Assembly: GCF_004122115.1 (NCBI RefSeq)
Contig: NZ_SBKP01000017.1
Span: 1 to 43,922 of the forward strand
Source: Sphingobium fluviale
Lineage (GTDB): Bacteria > Pseudomonadota > Alphaproteobacteria > Sphingomonadales > Sphingomonadaceae
Direction of reading: 5' to 3'
Length of the DNA stretch: 43,922 nucleotides
Positions 8,383 through 18,088 of the stretch are shown piece after piece (the first letter of the stretch is position 1; each line of letters begins with the position of its first letter). Made by a program: the position numbers and the translations under genes. Below the pieces are notes generated by a model, which was not told where the DNA came from, did not search any database, and saw only the letters and a list, made by a program, of their open reading frames with translations.

Positions 8383-10497
8383 TCAGGCCGCGAGAGCGTC
8401 CTGATCGGGCGATTCCGCTTCGATTTCGCAGGCACCGGACACTGTCTCGTCGACGCCAGCCACGCCAACCTCTTCGGCATCCTCGGGCTCGACGATCGCC
8501 TGCTCTTCAGGATCGCCTTCGGCGGGTTCGAGATCGTCCGCCTCGGTCTTGTCGAGGAAGCGCATGGCGTCGGGCACCCAGGCAAGCGCCGCGTCCCGGA
8601 CCTCGGGCTCGACGATCGCTTCGCCCGCGAAGAGCTTCGCGCACGATTCCGAGATCTCCGACTTCTTCATCGTCGCGTGGCGCGCGGTCAGCGCCGCGCC
8701 GCCGACATCGGCGAGCAGCGTCAGGATCGAGCCCTTGCTGATGCGGTCGAAGAAGTTCTCGGATGTCGGCCGCCACCAGCTTGCGACATCGACATCCATG
8801 ATCGTCGCCAACCGGTTGTGGAGCGGACACTGCTCGGCGCGGTAGCTCGCCTTCGCTTCGAGCGACATCGCCACGATGTAGGCGAGCCAGGCCGCCTTGC
8901 TGTCGTCGTCGAGCGCCCGGAACGCCTCGAACCGGTCGACCTCGGACTTGTGCTCCAGCCAACTCGCATCGAGCCCGTCATGGGCTTCGGCGAGATAGCC
9001 CCGCGCGCGGGTCGTCGGCTGGTCGCCACTCACCGGATCCTGCGGCGAGCGAGCGCGAATGGTCGAGCCATAGGCGCTGAACGTGCTGGCGCGATCGTCA
9101 ATCATGACGAAGAGCGCATAGTCGAGCGCCAGGGCCGGATGGCTGAGCAGGGTCGCTGCGAGCACGTCGCGCCGCTGCATCGCCAGCTCATCGTAGAGCC
9201 GGGCGCTGAGCGGCTTGCCGCCCGGGGCGATCGCTTCGGGCGGCGGAGCAGGCGGCGTGTAGCTGCCGCCCGGGCCGGTCGAACCGCCACCGCCGGCACC
9301 ATCGCCGTGGTCGTCCTCGCCGTTTTCATCAGCGCCGCCGATGCTGACCGGTTCCTCGCTATAATATTCGGTGTCGAGGACCATCTCGCCTCTGGGCGTC
9401 AGCTTGAGAAACGCGCCGACGAGCGGCTTGATCTCGTCAGGCAGCACCGGCGGGATGTTGTGGAGCGCGTGTTCTTCCTCGGACAGGGCATCATATTCCT
9501 GGTCGAGCGCCTTGTAGGCATCCTCATCGATGGTCTCGTCATCCATCTCCTCGGCGATGGCTTCCTGCCGCTGTGCAATCGCATCGAGGCGGGCCAGCTG
9601 CGCCTCGGTGAAATCAGGCTGCGGCAGGATCACCCGGTAGAGGCCGGTCGCCGCGCTATGCGTGTAGTTCGACGCAATCGGCCGGATCCAGGCGAGACCG
9701 AGTTCCTCGCCGATCCGCTTGGCTTCCGCTTCCATGATGTCCGCGGCGAGCCGCTGCGCGATCTCGGGGTTCACCCACTTGTCGCCGCTGTCGCTGAAAA
9801 GGTCGCGGTCGATCTTGCCGCCAGCCTCGGCATAGCGGTCCTCGCCGACCAGGATCGCGACCGGATCGGTCGACTTCATCGTTTCGTTGGCGATGACGCG
9901 GCGGATAGTGTCGGCATTGGCATAGCTGGTGCCGTAGCTGTTCCAGACGAGAAGCTGCTTCTCCTGGTTTTCGGTCGAGGCATAGGCCTTGGCGACGTCC
10001 AGCGTGATGGTGCCTTCGCTCAGCGCCTCGAAGATGGGCTCGGCCAGGGTCGCGAGCCGCAGGCGGCCCTCGACGAACCGACGGGTGAGGCCGAAGCGCT
10101 TGGCGACACCGTCGATATCATTATTGAGACCGATGAAATACTGGAACGCGCGGCATTCCTCGGCAGGCGTCATCTTGAGCTGATGGAAGTTGGCCGCGGT
10201 CGAGGTCTCGGACAGGGTCGCCTCGTCGCCGACGAGAACCTTGACGGGAACATCGTAGGTTTCAGGGTCGATGGTGCCGCGCTCGGCGAGCATGAGCAGA
10301 CCGCGCAGGCGGCGACCGCCATCGAAGACCTCGAAAGTGCCGCGCGGCTTTTTCACAGGCGTGACGAGCAGGTTCTGGAGTACGCCGCGAGCTTCGAGAT
10401 CGGCGGCCATCTGCGGTATTTCCAGCAGGTCGTCGGGCCGCCTGCGGACATTGATGGGAGAAAGCGTAAGCTTCGAGAGCTTAACGGTCGTGGTCAT
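8383..10497 (-). CDS. large ParB/Spo0J-like nuclease-domain protein
   Basis: A protein of 704 residues from the ATG at 10497, chosen because AAGGAG lies 9-10 nt upstream. Residues 1-100 form a ParB N-terminal domain with the GGRR box at 60-63. Residues 125-152 form the ParB helix-turn-helix (DGVAKRFGLTRRFVEGRL). A low-complexity Glu/Asp then Gly/Pro-rich linker lies near 330-460, and the C-terminus is acidic. It is much longer than partition ParB and has no adjacent ParA. Such long ParB-like proteins are common accessory genes on alphaproteobacterial plasmids beside ardC, and their role is not settled. The true partition ParB is at 21680-22750. Confidence 0.8.
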   Translation of the reverse strand: MTTTVKLSKLTLSPINVRRRPDDLLEIPQMAADLEARGVLQNLLVTPVKKPRGTFEVFDGGRRLRGLLMLAERGTIDPETYDVPVKVLVGDEATLSETSTAANFHQLKMTPAEECRAFQYFIGLNNDIDGVAKRFGLTRRFVEGRLRLATLAEPIFEALSEGTITLDVAKAYASTENQEKQLLVWNSYGTSYANADTIRRVIANETMKSTDPVAILVGEDRYAEAGGKIDRDLFSDSGDKWVNPEIAQRLAADIMEAEAKRIGEELGLAWIRPIASNYTHSAATGLYRVILPQPDFTEAQLARLDAIAQRQEAIAEEMDDETIDEDAYKALDQEYDALSEEEHALHNIPPVLPDEIKPLVGAFLKLTPRGEMVLDTEYYSEEPVSIGGADENGEDDHGDGAGGGGSTGPGGSYTPPAPPPEAIAPGGKPLSARLYDELAMQRRDVLAATLLSHPALALDYALFVMIDDRASTFSAYGSTIRARSPQDPVSGDQPTTRARGYLAEAHDGLDASWLEHKSEVDRFEAFRALDDDSKAAWLAYIVAMSLEAKASYRAEQCPLHNRLATIMDVDVASWWRPTSENFFDRISKGSILTLLADVGGAALTARHATMKKSEISESCAKLFAGEAIVEPEVRDAALAWVPDAMRFLDKTEADDLEPAEGDPEEQAIVEPEDAEEVGVAGVDETVSGACEIEAESPDQDALAA

Positions 10498-10649
10498 CGG
10501 AGGAACTCCTTCTGGCATCCGGATCAGCCCGGACACCAGCATCACTCCCCCTTCCCTCTCGAACCCCGGGGCGCCCCGTGGGCGTGGCTTTTTTCCGCCG
10601 GACAACCTACATTGTCTTCTCTTCCGGCCTCGAAAGAATATGATCTGCG

Positions 10650-11516
10650 GTGACCTCCACGACGCTCCGTTTGAACATGCCGCAATGGCAGGGTGGCGAT
10701 GAACCCGCCTATAGCTTTGGTTCCGAATTGTTGCGCTGGCTTGCCCCGCCGCATGACGGCCCCGAGGAAACCGTGGCGGTTCCGGAACCGGACGGAAGCT
10801 CCCCGCCGGTTAGCCGTGGCATCAAGTGGTGCGCCGCCCTCTTGTCTCAAGCAAGAGCGGCGCGCGAAGCCATCGAGCGGCATGCGCCCGATCGGATCGT
10901 GACGCTTGGCGGCGACTGCCTGGTCGATCTTGCGCCGATGGCGTATCTAAGCCGCAGATATGGTGAAAAGCTGGGCGTTCTCTGGCTCGATGCCCATCCC
11001 GACGTGATGAGCGCTGCCGAGTTTTCGCACGCCCATGCCCATGTGCTTGCCCTGCTGCTTGGCCGGGGCGACGAGGCTTTCACGGCAGAAGTGCCCCGCA
11101 AGCTGGACGCCCGGCGTGTGATGATCGCCGGCATGCAGGGATGGAACGCGGATGAAGACCTGATCCTGAAGGAACTGGGCATCCGGCATATCCCGCCAGC
11201 CGTCCTTGCTGACAGCAGCCGGCCGATCCTCGACTGGATCGAGACCGAGGGAATCACGCATCTTGCGGTACATTTCGACCTCGATGTCCTCGATCCGGCT
11301 CATTTTTCTCCGCTGCTGTTCAACAGGCCGGGCATGCCGGAGGGGGCCTTCGATGGAATAGAGCAAGGCCGTATGCAGCTGGACCAGGTGGTGCGCCTGT
11401 TGAAAGAGATCGGCGCGGCAGTGGATATGGTTGGCCTTGCCATCGCCGAACATCTGCCATGGGACATGCTGCGCCTGAGAAACAGCCTTGCCGAGTTACC
11501 CATCATGAAATCATGA
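10650..11516 (+). CDS. arginase/agmatinase-family (ureohydrolase) protein
   Basis: A protein of 288 residues from a GTG at 10650, divergent from the parB-like gene with a 152-nt shared upstream region. Ureohydrolase motifs are present: GGDCL (equivalent to GGDHS), DAHPD and FDLDVLDP (equivalent to DxDxxDP). Most binuclear Mn2+ ligands are therefore in place, but the first metal-binding His of GGDHS is Cys here, and the Ser before DxD is replaced. The fold and metal site look real; the substrate (arginine, agmatine or another guanidino or amide compound) cannot be read from the sequence. An isolated metabolic gene among plasmid functions. Confidence 0.75.
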   Translation: MTSTTLRLNMPQWQGGDEPAYSFGSELLRWLAPPHDGPEETVAVPEPDGSSPPVSRGIKWCAALLSQARAAREAIERHAPDRIVTLGGDCLVDLAPMAYLSRRYGEKLGVLWLDAHPDVMSAAEFSHAHAHVLALLLGRGDEAFTAEVPRKLDARRVMIAGMQGWNADEDLILKELGIRHIPPAVLADSSRPILDWIETEGITHLAVHFDLDVLDPAHFSPLLFNRPGMPEGAFDGIEQGRMQLDQVVRLLKEIGAAVDMVGLAIAEHLPWDMLRLRNSLAELPIMKS

Positions 11517-11720
11517 AACTCACTGTGGGCTGAAACCGCCCCGAGTTTCGGAATACCAATGGCGCACCACTCGCGAAGCTATCCTCGCCGCTTTGGACAC
11601 GCCCTCCCCCCGATCTCGAGGTAAACGTCGTCACCGCTACGCGATGCTTCACAATCTGAATGTGACGGACTTCTCCTGTGAGAGCGGCGCTGACCGCCGA
11701 TGAGACGTCATTAGAGGGTG

Positions 11721-12332
11721 TCAATGACCAACGAAACCCGCAGTGCCGACTGTTTCGGTGACATCTCGTGCTTGATGCAGAATGCACACCAGCTGCGCTT
11801 CGTCATTCAGGATCGGAACGGACACCGTCTGCCAATAGCGCTCGAGAAACCGGCCATCGGAACCCCGCAGGTCATAGCGCTGTGCTTTCATGGCATGCTG
11901 GCGCCGTCCCTGTGCCGCGATGCGGATGGAATCAAACAAGCCTGCGACGCCGGTTGCATCCTCAAGATCCGGATTATCCGGAAAGACGTCAAAGAGCCTT
12001 TCTCCGGCCACTCTGCTGCGCTCGGTATAGGTGATGGCAGTATGCGCATCGTTGACGTCGAGGATTCGCATACCAGCCCTCGGATCGATGATCATCGTAG
12101 GCTGGGTAGAGGTCTCCGTCAGGCGTTGAAAAAGGCTCCGATCACATGATGATAGCGCGCCAAATTCAATAGGATATCTCTGCACGCCAAGTGCGGCGGC
12201 GTTGAGCAATGCAAGCTCGCGTTGAATTGAACGGATCTGCTGCAGCAGATAGCTGCGCTCGGTGTCGGCAACGTCTGCGCCCAGGCAGGCCCTGAATTTC
12301 TTCAAGTTTTCGTGCAGGATGAAGCGTTGCAC
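11721..12332 (-). CDS. stand-alone PAS-domain protein
   Basis: A protein of 203 residues from a GTG at 12332 with a G-rich ribosome site. Residues 1-45 look helical; residues 65-195 form a PAS domain (TQPTMIIDPRAGMRILDVNDA at the start, a Y-W-Q-T-V-S-V-P-I strand near the end). No kinase, cyclase or DNA-binding domain follows, so it would be a single-domain sensor or a truncated regulator. Its ligand is unknown. There is no clear operon partner: the neighbour upstream on the same strand is a broken quinone reductase. Confidence 0.6.
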   Translation of the reverse strand: MQRFILHENLKKFRACLGADVADTERSYLLQQIRSIQRELALLNAAALGVQRYPIEFGALSSCDRSLFQRLTETSTQPTMIIDPRAGMRILDVNDAHTAITYTERSRVAGERLFDVFPDNPDLEDATGVAGLFDSIRIAAQGRRQHAMKAQRYDLRGSDGRFLERYWQTVSVPILNDEAQLVCILHQARDVTETVGTAGFVGH

Positions 12333-12365
12333 ATTACCCCCTAAGGTTTCAATTGTGCCTCGGAT

Positions 12366-12719
12366 CTATGAACTTCTCCGGTCCCGAGAAGTTTCCCCGA
12401 CTCGCTGGCATCTGCAACGCAATAAATACACTGAATGACCTCTGAGCACAGGAACGTCTCCGAGCCATAGTGGGTAAAGGATGACCACATGATTCGCCCA
12501 GCGAATGTCTGTCTGGGCCTTGTGAATGGCGGCGGCGGGCGCATTGTCCCGCCACTCCCCGGCCGATCGCAAGATAGGGAAATCAAGTTCTGCAATCTCG
12601 ATCCGGCGCACTTCATGGCCTGCCGCCTCGCCGCCCGCCGCATAGGCATCCGCAAGCGCATGAACGTACCGGGTCCCGTTTGGGTCGGGATGCCCATCGA
12701 TAATCGTGATGCGGGTCAT
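12366..12719 (-). pseudogene. truncated flavodoxin-fold NAD(P)H-quinone reductase
   Basis: A GGAG ribosome site precedes the ATG at 12719. The product starts as an MdaB/YwrO/KefF-type flavoprotein: TRITIIDGHPDP (FMN-binding loop), then NHVVILYPLWLGDVPVL. Homology stops at about 12443; the remaining codons (RGHSVYLLRC onward) are unrelated. Family members are around 190-270 residues, while only about 92 genuine residues remain, so FMN and nicotinamide binding cannot be complete. Probably a decayed gene left by a deletion between it and the PAS gene. Confidence 0.65.
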
Positions 12720-13017
12720 GACATCTCCTGAATCCGCCATCCACGCATCGTCGTGCAATTGGGATTATCCCGGAGTGTCGGTGGCGACAGGCACCGGCCA
12801 GCCGAGATGAAATCACTTGAGCTATGAGGGGGAGCGTTTCTTCCTCGCAAGAGTCGGGAAACTGGCGGAGGAACCCTGATTACAATACATGCGACTGTGC
12901 GGAACGCATGGCCAATAGCTCTGCGGCCATGTTGGGGGTGTTCTCCCATGGGGCACTACACAAACGGAGGATCGCGGTGACCCAGAGAATATCGCCGCTT
13001 TCGAGGGGGGAAGAGTT

Positions 13018-14271
13018 TTGAGCGATTTTCGTTTCCTGCATGCCGCCGACATTCATCTCGACAGCCCGCTCCATGGCCTGTCGAGATATGAAGGTCTGCC
13101 CGAGGACGACATAAGAGGAGCCACCCGCGCGGCTTTCGACAATCTGGTACAACGCGCCATCGACGAAGATGTCGATTTCGTCGTGATCGCTGGCGACCTC
13201 TTCGACGGTGAGTGGAAGGACATGAGCACCGGCCTCTATTTCGCCCGCGCCATGGGCCGCCTGGATCGGGCCGAAATCCCGGTGTTCCTTCTCGCCGGCA
13301 ACCATGATGCCGCCTCCGTCATCACCCGCAGCATTCCCTGGCCGCCCAATGTCCGCCTGTTCAGCGCGCGCCGACCGGAAACCCATCTGCTTGCCGAGCT
13401 CCAGGTCGCGGTCCACGGACAGAGCTTCTCGACACCGGCTGTCACCGACAATCTCGTTCCGTCCTATCCCGCCGCTGCGGAGCATCACTTCAATATCGGG
13501 ATGCTGCACACCGCGCTGGCAGGCCGGAAGGGCCACGCCGATTACGCGCCCTGCAGCCTGGATGATCTCAAAGCCAAGCAATACGACTACTGGGCGCTCG
13601 GCCATGTCCATCAACACGAGATCGTGTGCGAGGCGCCTCATGTCGTCTTCCCGGGCAACATCCAGGGTCGCACGATCCGCGAGACGGGCCCCAAGGGCGC
13701 GGTGATCGTCACCGTGGAGGATGGTCAGGTTTCCTCCATCGATCGATTGGATCTGGATGTGATCCGCTGGCTCGCGGTCGATATCGACTGTACCGACGTG
13801 CCGGCCGATAGCATTGCGGAACGCATGCGCTCGGCGCTTCTTGAAGCGTGGCAGCACGGCGGCGATGGATTGCCGCTCGTTACGCGGCTTGTGCTGACGG
13901 GCGAGACCGACAGCGCCGGCGCGCTCATCGACAGCGCCGCGGACCTGCGCGACGTCGCGCGCGCCGTGGCCGCTTCGATCTCGCCCAATCTCTTCATCGA
14001 GAAAGTGAAGCTGCTCGTGACGAAGCCCGCCGCCGCCGGTGAGGTGATTGTCGGCGACGATCTCGCTGCCTTGATCGATCGGGCCGCCACCGATCCTCAA
14101 CTGCACGAACTGCTGGCCGCGGACCTTGCGCCCTTCCTGCTCGCGGCGCAGAGCCTGCTCCCCGATGCCGACGAAGCGGACCTTCGCCGCTATGCCGGCG
14201 ACGGCAAGTGGGACGCGGTCATCGGAACCGCCGCCCAGGCGCTCCGCTCGCGTTTGACGAAGGGGGACTGA
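13018..14271 (+). CDS. SbcD/YhaO-like metallophosphoesterase (second copy)
   Basis: A protein of 417 residues from a TTG at 13018, preceded by GGGGGGAAG. Metallophosphoesterase motifs are D-x-H at residues 11-13, GD at 60-61, GNHD at 95-98 and GHVH at 196-199. It is collinear with the copy at 5174-6451, including the shared tracts TGLYF, YDYWALGHVH and RETGPKGAV. The partner ATPase starts 3 nt after its stop, so the two form an operon. Expected role: Mn2+-dependent nuclease subunit of a YhaO-YhaN / SbcCD-like complex acting on DNA ends. Confidence 0.85.
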   Translation: MSDFRFLHAADIHLDSPLHGLSRYEGLPEDDIRGATRAAFDNLVQRAIDEDVDFVVIAGDLFDGEWKDMSTGLYFARAMGRLDRAEIPVFLLAGNHDAASVITRSIPWPPNVRLFSARRPETHLLAELQVAVHGQSFSTPAVTDNLVPSYPAAAEHHFNIGMLHTALAGRKGHADYAPCSLDDLKAKQYDYWALGHVHQHEIVCEAPHVVFPGNIQGRTIRETGPKGAVIVTVEDGQVSSIDRLDLDVIRWLAVDIDCTDVPADSIAERMRSALLEAWQHGGDGLPLVTRLVLTGETDSAGALIDSAADLRDVARAVAASISPNLFIEKVKLLVTKPAAAGEVIVGDDLAALIDRAATDPQLHELLAADLAPFLLAAQSLLPDADEADLRRYAGDGKWDAVIGTAAQALRSRLTKGD

Positions 14272-14274
14272 GCG

Positions 14275-17200
14275 ATGCGGTTCGCCACCCTGTCACTCGA
14301 GCGTTATGGTCGTTTCGAGGATTGCGAGCTTTCCTTTCGCCAAGGCGAGCCCGATCTTCACGTGGTGTACGGCGCCAACGAAGCGGGAAAATCGACCTCG
14401 CTTGCGGCGGTCTCCGATCTGTTGTTCGGTTTCCCGGCACGGTCTCCCTACAACTTCGTCTACGACTACGCCCTGCTGCGCGTTGGGGCCGTGCTCGAGG
14501 ACGAGGGGCACAGCTTCGCTTGTCGCCGCAAGAAGGGGACGGCCGGGACACTGATCGATGCCGAGGATCGTCTCCTCGACGAAGCTATGCTGCTCGCCAT
14601 GCTGCGGGGGCAGACGCGCGAGACATTCGCACTCTCCTTCAGCCTCGACCAGGATGGCCTGCGAGCGGGCGGGCGGGCCATGGTCGAGGCCCGCAACGAC
14701 CTGGGCCGAGCCCTCTTTGCCGCAGGCTCCGGGCTCACGGGTGTTGCGGACGAATTGGCTCGCCTCGAGAGCGAAGCCGATGCGATCTGGGGACAACGCG
14801 CCGCGGCGAGGCGGAGCTTCACGCAGGCCCAACGCGATTTCGAAGCGCAGACCCGAGCAGTCCGGGACCAGGCCCTCAAGCCGAAGGCTTGGCTCGATGC
14901 CAAAGGCGCGGTCGCGGACGCCCAGCAGATGCTCGAAGAGGTTCAGCGGCGGCGCGACGAAGTTCTTGCCGAGGTCAGCCGCCTCGAGCGCATCCGCCGG
15001 ATTGCGCCTGCCGTCCGTCTTCGCAGCGACCATCTCGCGGCGCTTGCCGCCCACATGGATACGATTGATATCGGGCCGCAGCGCGAGCACGCCGCCGAAG
15101 CGGCAATGGCCGAGATGGAGGCCGCTTCGCGTGCAAGGGCCGCCGCGCAGAATCTGGTGAACGAAGCCCGGGCACAGATCGAGGCGCTTTCTCCTGATCC
15201 GTCGGTCCTCGCCCACGACGCCGAAATCGACGCGCTGATCGCTTCGTCGGGCGCGGTGACAAAGGGTCAACAGGACTTAGCGCGTCTGAGCGAGGAGCGA
15301 TCCGCATCGGGAGGTCTTGTCGCCCGGCTCCGCGCCGAAGCCGGCGCGCTCGCCTCCGATCCCCCCACCCGGATCGTAAGTTCCAGACTGCGCGAAATCG
15401 CGCTCGGTCATGCCGAGGATCTCGCGGCGCTCCGGCAGATCGACGAGAGTGAGCAGGACCTGGCTGAAAGGCGTGTCGCGATCGAGCGGAAGATTGCGGA
15501 TCGCCCCCAAACAGGAAATCTGACCGCGATCGTAACGGCGATCGACCTTGCCAGGACCCTCGGGGCCGATGCGGACGCGCGCTGCGAACTGGCGCAGCGC
15601 AAAGCCGACCGGGCCGCGGCCAGCCTGGACGTGGCGCTCGCTCGGCTCACGCCCTGGAGCGGGGACGCATCGGCCCTGGCCGCGCTTCCCAGACTGGCAC
15701 GGCACGAAATCGAAGACGTGCGATCCGTCCTTGCCGAGGCCGAGACCGATCTGCAGCGGGCAACAGACGCCGCTTCGCGCGCCCGCGAAGAGGCCGAGGC
15801 GCTCTCGCTCGAAATGGAGCAGCTCTCGTCGGGCGCTGCGGTGGCTGACGAGGAGATCACCGCGGTTCGAAGCGAGCGCGACGCGTTCTGGCGACCGCTG
15901 CGCGCGCACATGCGGCAAGGCATGGCCCTCCCCTCCCCTGATGAAGCTGTCGATGCTTATGAGACGGCAGTCGCTCGAGCAGATGAACGCGGAGATGCCC
16001 GCTACGCCGCCGCCGACGAGTCGAGCCGTCTGACGGTCATGGGTCAACGCCGGACCAGGCTCCTTCTGGCCGCTGACCAGGCGGACACGCGCGCGCAGGC
16101 GGCAAGCGATCGTCGCGAAAGCGCGCTGACGGGCTGGGCACGAAAGTTGGCGGAGGCGGGCTTTCCGGCGTTGGAGCCCAATCGGTTCCTCGGTTGGGTG
16201 TCCGAGCGGGAAACGGCTGAAGCAGCACATCAGGAGGCAATCGATGCCCACGACGATGCCAGGGCGATCGTTGCGCGGCGCAATGAATTGCGTGCCAGCC
16301 TGGTCGCCGCCCTCGCAGACGAGTCGGTGCCCAAGGGAGAAGACCTCCTGCCGCTGCTCGCCTTCGCCACACGGATTCGGCAAGCCGGCGAGGCGGCCGC
16401 CGAGCAGCACAGACTCGACGAGGCCGCACTCGTACAAATCGGGCAGGATGCGGAAGGTCTGCAGCGCCGCCGCACGCGTGTCGATGAGAGTATGGCGACG
16501 CGGATGGAGGCCTGGCGCGCGCTGCTGGTCGAAGCGGACATCGATCTCGACATAGCCAGCGCTCCGGCAACTCTCGACGTCCTGGACGAGCTCAGAGCCG
16601 CGATTGCCGCGCAGCGAGACCTGCAGACACGCATCGACGGCATAGCGAGAGACGCGCGTGAACATGACGAAAGCGTTGCGGCCCTAACCGAAAGGCTGGG
16701 GATTGCCGCCTCGGGCGGCGGAGTGACGCTACTCGAAGGGATGCGGGCCCGGCTCTCGGCGGCGCGCTCGACCGCAAGCGTCCTGGAGGCACTCGAGGAA
16801 AGCATTGCCGGCCGAAGCGCTGAGATGGCGGCCGAAGACGCACGGCATGCTGCGGCCTGGGCTTCGCTGACCGCGCTTCTGGAGGAGACGGGCGCTACCG
16901 ACCTGCAGGGCCTGGGTGCGGCCATCGAGCGTTCGCGAGCAGCGCGCGCCCTGCGCCACGCGGTCAGCGAAGCGGAAGCCGCGATCGTCGCGGCGGGCGA
17001 CGGCAAGGGACTGGATGAGCTTGTCGCGTCCCTGGAAGACGTCGATGCTGACGGTCTGGCCGTCCGAATCCAGTCGCTCTCGGGGCAGCTGACCCAGCTC
17101 AACGATGAGGTTGCCACTGCCGCAAGCGCCCACGGCGATGCCAGGAGAGTCTTTGCCGGTCTGGAGGCGCAAAGCGGCTCGTCCGCCGACGCGGCCTCGG

Positions 17201-17724
17201 ATGCCGAGCAGGCCCGGGCCGAGCTCGCTGTTCTTGCCGAAGATTTTATCCTGAAGCGAACCGAGGCCGTCACGCTACGCTGGGCGATTGAACAATATCG
17301 CGAGCGCCATCAGGATCCCATGCTGCTGCGCGCAAGCGAGATCTTCCGCCGGCTGACGATCGGGCGGTATGCGGCGCTGCGGATCGACAGCGACGGACCC
17401 AATTCACGGCTCCTGGGGTTGCGCGACGATGGCAGGACCGTGGTGGACGTCGGGGCGATGAGCGAGGGAACCACGGACCAGCTCTTTCTCGCGCTTCGCC
17501 TCGCAGCTGTCGAGCAATCCATCGCGGCCGGTGTTCGCCTGCCCTTCCTCGCGGACGACTTGTTCGTCAATTTCGACGATGAGCGTTCCGAGGCCGGTTT
17601 CAGGGTGCTGGCGGAACTCGCGCGATCGACGCAGGTGCTGTTCTTCACCCATCACCCCCATCTGGCGGCGATCGCCCGATCTGTCGTCGGCGAAGACCTT
17701 CACTCGGAATGCTCCCTGGCCTGA
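14275..17724 (+). CDS. SbcC/YhaN-like AAA ATPase (second copy)
   Basis: A protein of 1,149 residues starting 3 nt after the phosphoesterase stop. Walker A (GANEAGKST) is at 33-41, about 850 residues are coiled coil rich in Ala, Glu and Arg, and the C-terminus has the signature MSEGTTDQLFLALR, Walker B (FLADDLFVNFDDER) and an H-loop (FTHH). It has the same architecture and length as the copy at 1702-5187 but is clearly diverged, so the two pairs were acquired separately or separated long ago. The head would be formed by the N- and C-terminal parts, with the coiled coil bridging DNA, by analogy with Rad50/SbcC. Confidence 0.85.
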   Translation: MRFATLSLERYGRFEDCELSFRQGEPDLHVVYGANEAGKSTSLAAVSDLLFGFPARSPYNFVYDYALLRVGAVLEDEGHSFACRRKKGTAGTLIDAEDRLLDEAMLLAMLRGQTRETFALSFSLDQDGLRAGGRAMVEARNDLGRALFAAGSGLTGVADELARLESEADAIWGQRAAARRSFTQAQRDFEAQTRAVRDQALKPKAWLDAKGAVADAQQMLEEVQRRRDEVLAEVSRLERIRRIAPAVRLRSDHLAALAAHMDTIDIGPQREHAAEAAMAEMEAASRARAAAQNLVNEARAQIEALSPDPSVLAHDAEIDALIASSGAVTKGQQDLARLSEERSASGGLVARLRAEAGALASDPPTRIVSSRLREIALGHAEDLAALRQIDESEQDLAERRVAIERKIADRPQTGNLTAIVTAIDLARTLGADADARCELAQRKADRAAASLDVALARLTPWSGDASALAALPRLARHEIEDVRSVLAEAETDLQRATDAASRAREEAEALSLEMEQLSSGAAVADEEITAVRSERDAFWRPLRAHMRQGMALPSPDEAVDAYETAVARADERGDARYAAADESSRLTVMGQRRTRLLLAADQADTRAQAASDRRESALTGWARKLAEAGFPALEPNRFLGWVSERETAEAAHQEAIDAHDDARAIVARRNELRASLVAALADESVPKGEDLLPLLAFATRIRQAGEAAAEQHRLDEAALVQIGQDAEGLQRRRTRVDESMATRMEAWRALLVEADIDLDIASAPATLDVLDELRAAIAAQRDLQTRIDGIARDAREHDESVAALTERLGIAASGGGVTLLEGMRARLSAARSTASVLEALEESIAGRSAEMAAEDARHAAAWASLTALLEETGATDLQGLGAAIERSRAARALRHAVSEAEAAIVAAGDGKGLDELVASLEDVDADGLAVRIQSLSGQLTQLNDEVATAASAHGDARRVFAGLEAQSGSSADAASDAEQARAELAVLAEDFILKRTEAVTLRWAIEQYRERHQDPMLLRASEIFRRLTIGRYAALRIDSDGPNSRLLGLRDDGRTVVDVGAMSEGTTDQLFLALRLAAVEQSIAAGVRLPFLADDLFVNFDDERSEAGFRVLAELARSTQVLFFTHHPHLAAIARSVVGEDLHSECSLA

Positions 17725-18029
17725 GACAGCCGAGCGACCTTCAGATCAAGCCGCCCTGGACTGGCTGTTCGAATCCGGAACGCGCTGCTCCGACACTCTT
17801 TCGGCGCTTTGTGTACGCAACCTGCAGCGGCACCTGTCCTCGTCCCATTCGATGCGCGCCAGCGAATATCGGTGCCGCTGGCAATTGCCCGACGGCTTCG
17901 ATCTAAGGCCGCATGACGTGGCGGAGGCTGCGGAAATGCGGCAGCGGGTCAAGGACGCCTTGAAGGACGGCAAATAGCGGAGCGCGGCCTCCAGCGCCTT
18001 CGCCCGGTTCTCGACTCCACGGCTCCCCA
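17725..18029. other. region without a confident gene
   Basis: A plus-strand frame continues from inside the ATPase gene to a stop at 17977 (last residues A-L-K-D-G-K). The part beyond 17724 has coding-like composition, but it has no convincing start or ribosome site and I recognise no family. It may be a decayed small gene downstream of the ATPase. No terminator hairpin stands out. Confidence 0.3.
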
Positions 18030-18043
18030 ACTTGCGTTTTCTC

Positions 18044-18088
18044 GTCAGTATGATTATATTTTAATCGGACTGATAACAGGTGATAAAC
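18044..18088 (+). promoter_or_regulatory. probable promoter/operator of the TA pair
   Basis: An AT-rich island in GC-rich surroundings just before the antitoxin gene. It contains a small dyad, GATTA-5 nt-TAATC, and a direct repeat of TGATAA spaced by 5 nt next to the start codon. RHH antitoxins normally bind such repeats to repress their own operon. The regulatory role is inferred. Confidence 0.45.

Noticed and set aside
8164..10653. An 829-codon open frame on the plus strand
   Set aside because: It is antisense to the well-supported parB-like and ardC genes. Long antisense frames are common in GC-rich coding DNA, and its protein is Arg/Gly-rich without motifs.
12880..14106. A 408-codon minus-strand frame
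   Set aside because: Mirror of the phosphoesterase gene at 13018-14271; no recognisable domain and no ribosome site.
15277..17273. Two long minus-strand frames (15277-16665 and 16230-17273)
   Set aside because: Both lie fully inside the second SbcC-like gene on the opposite strand and show shadow composition.
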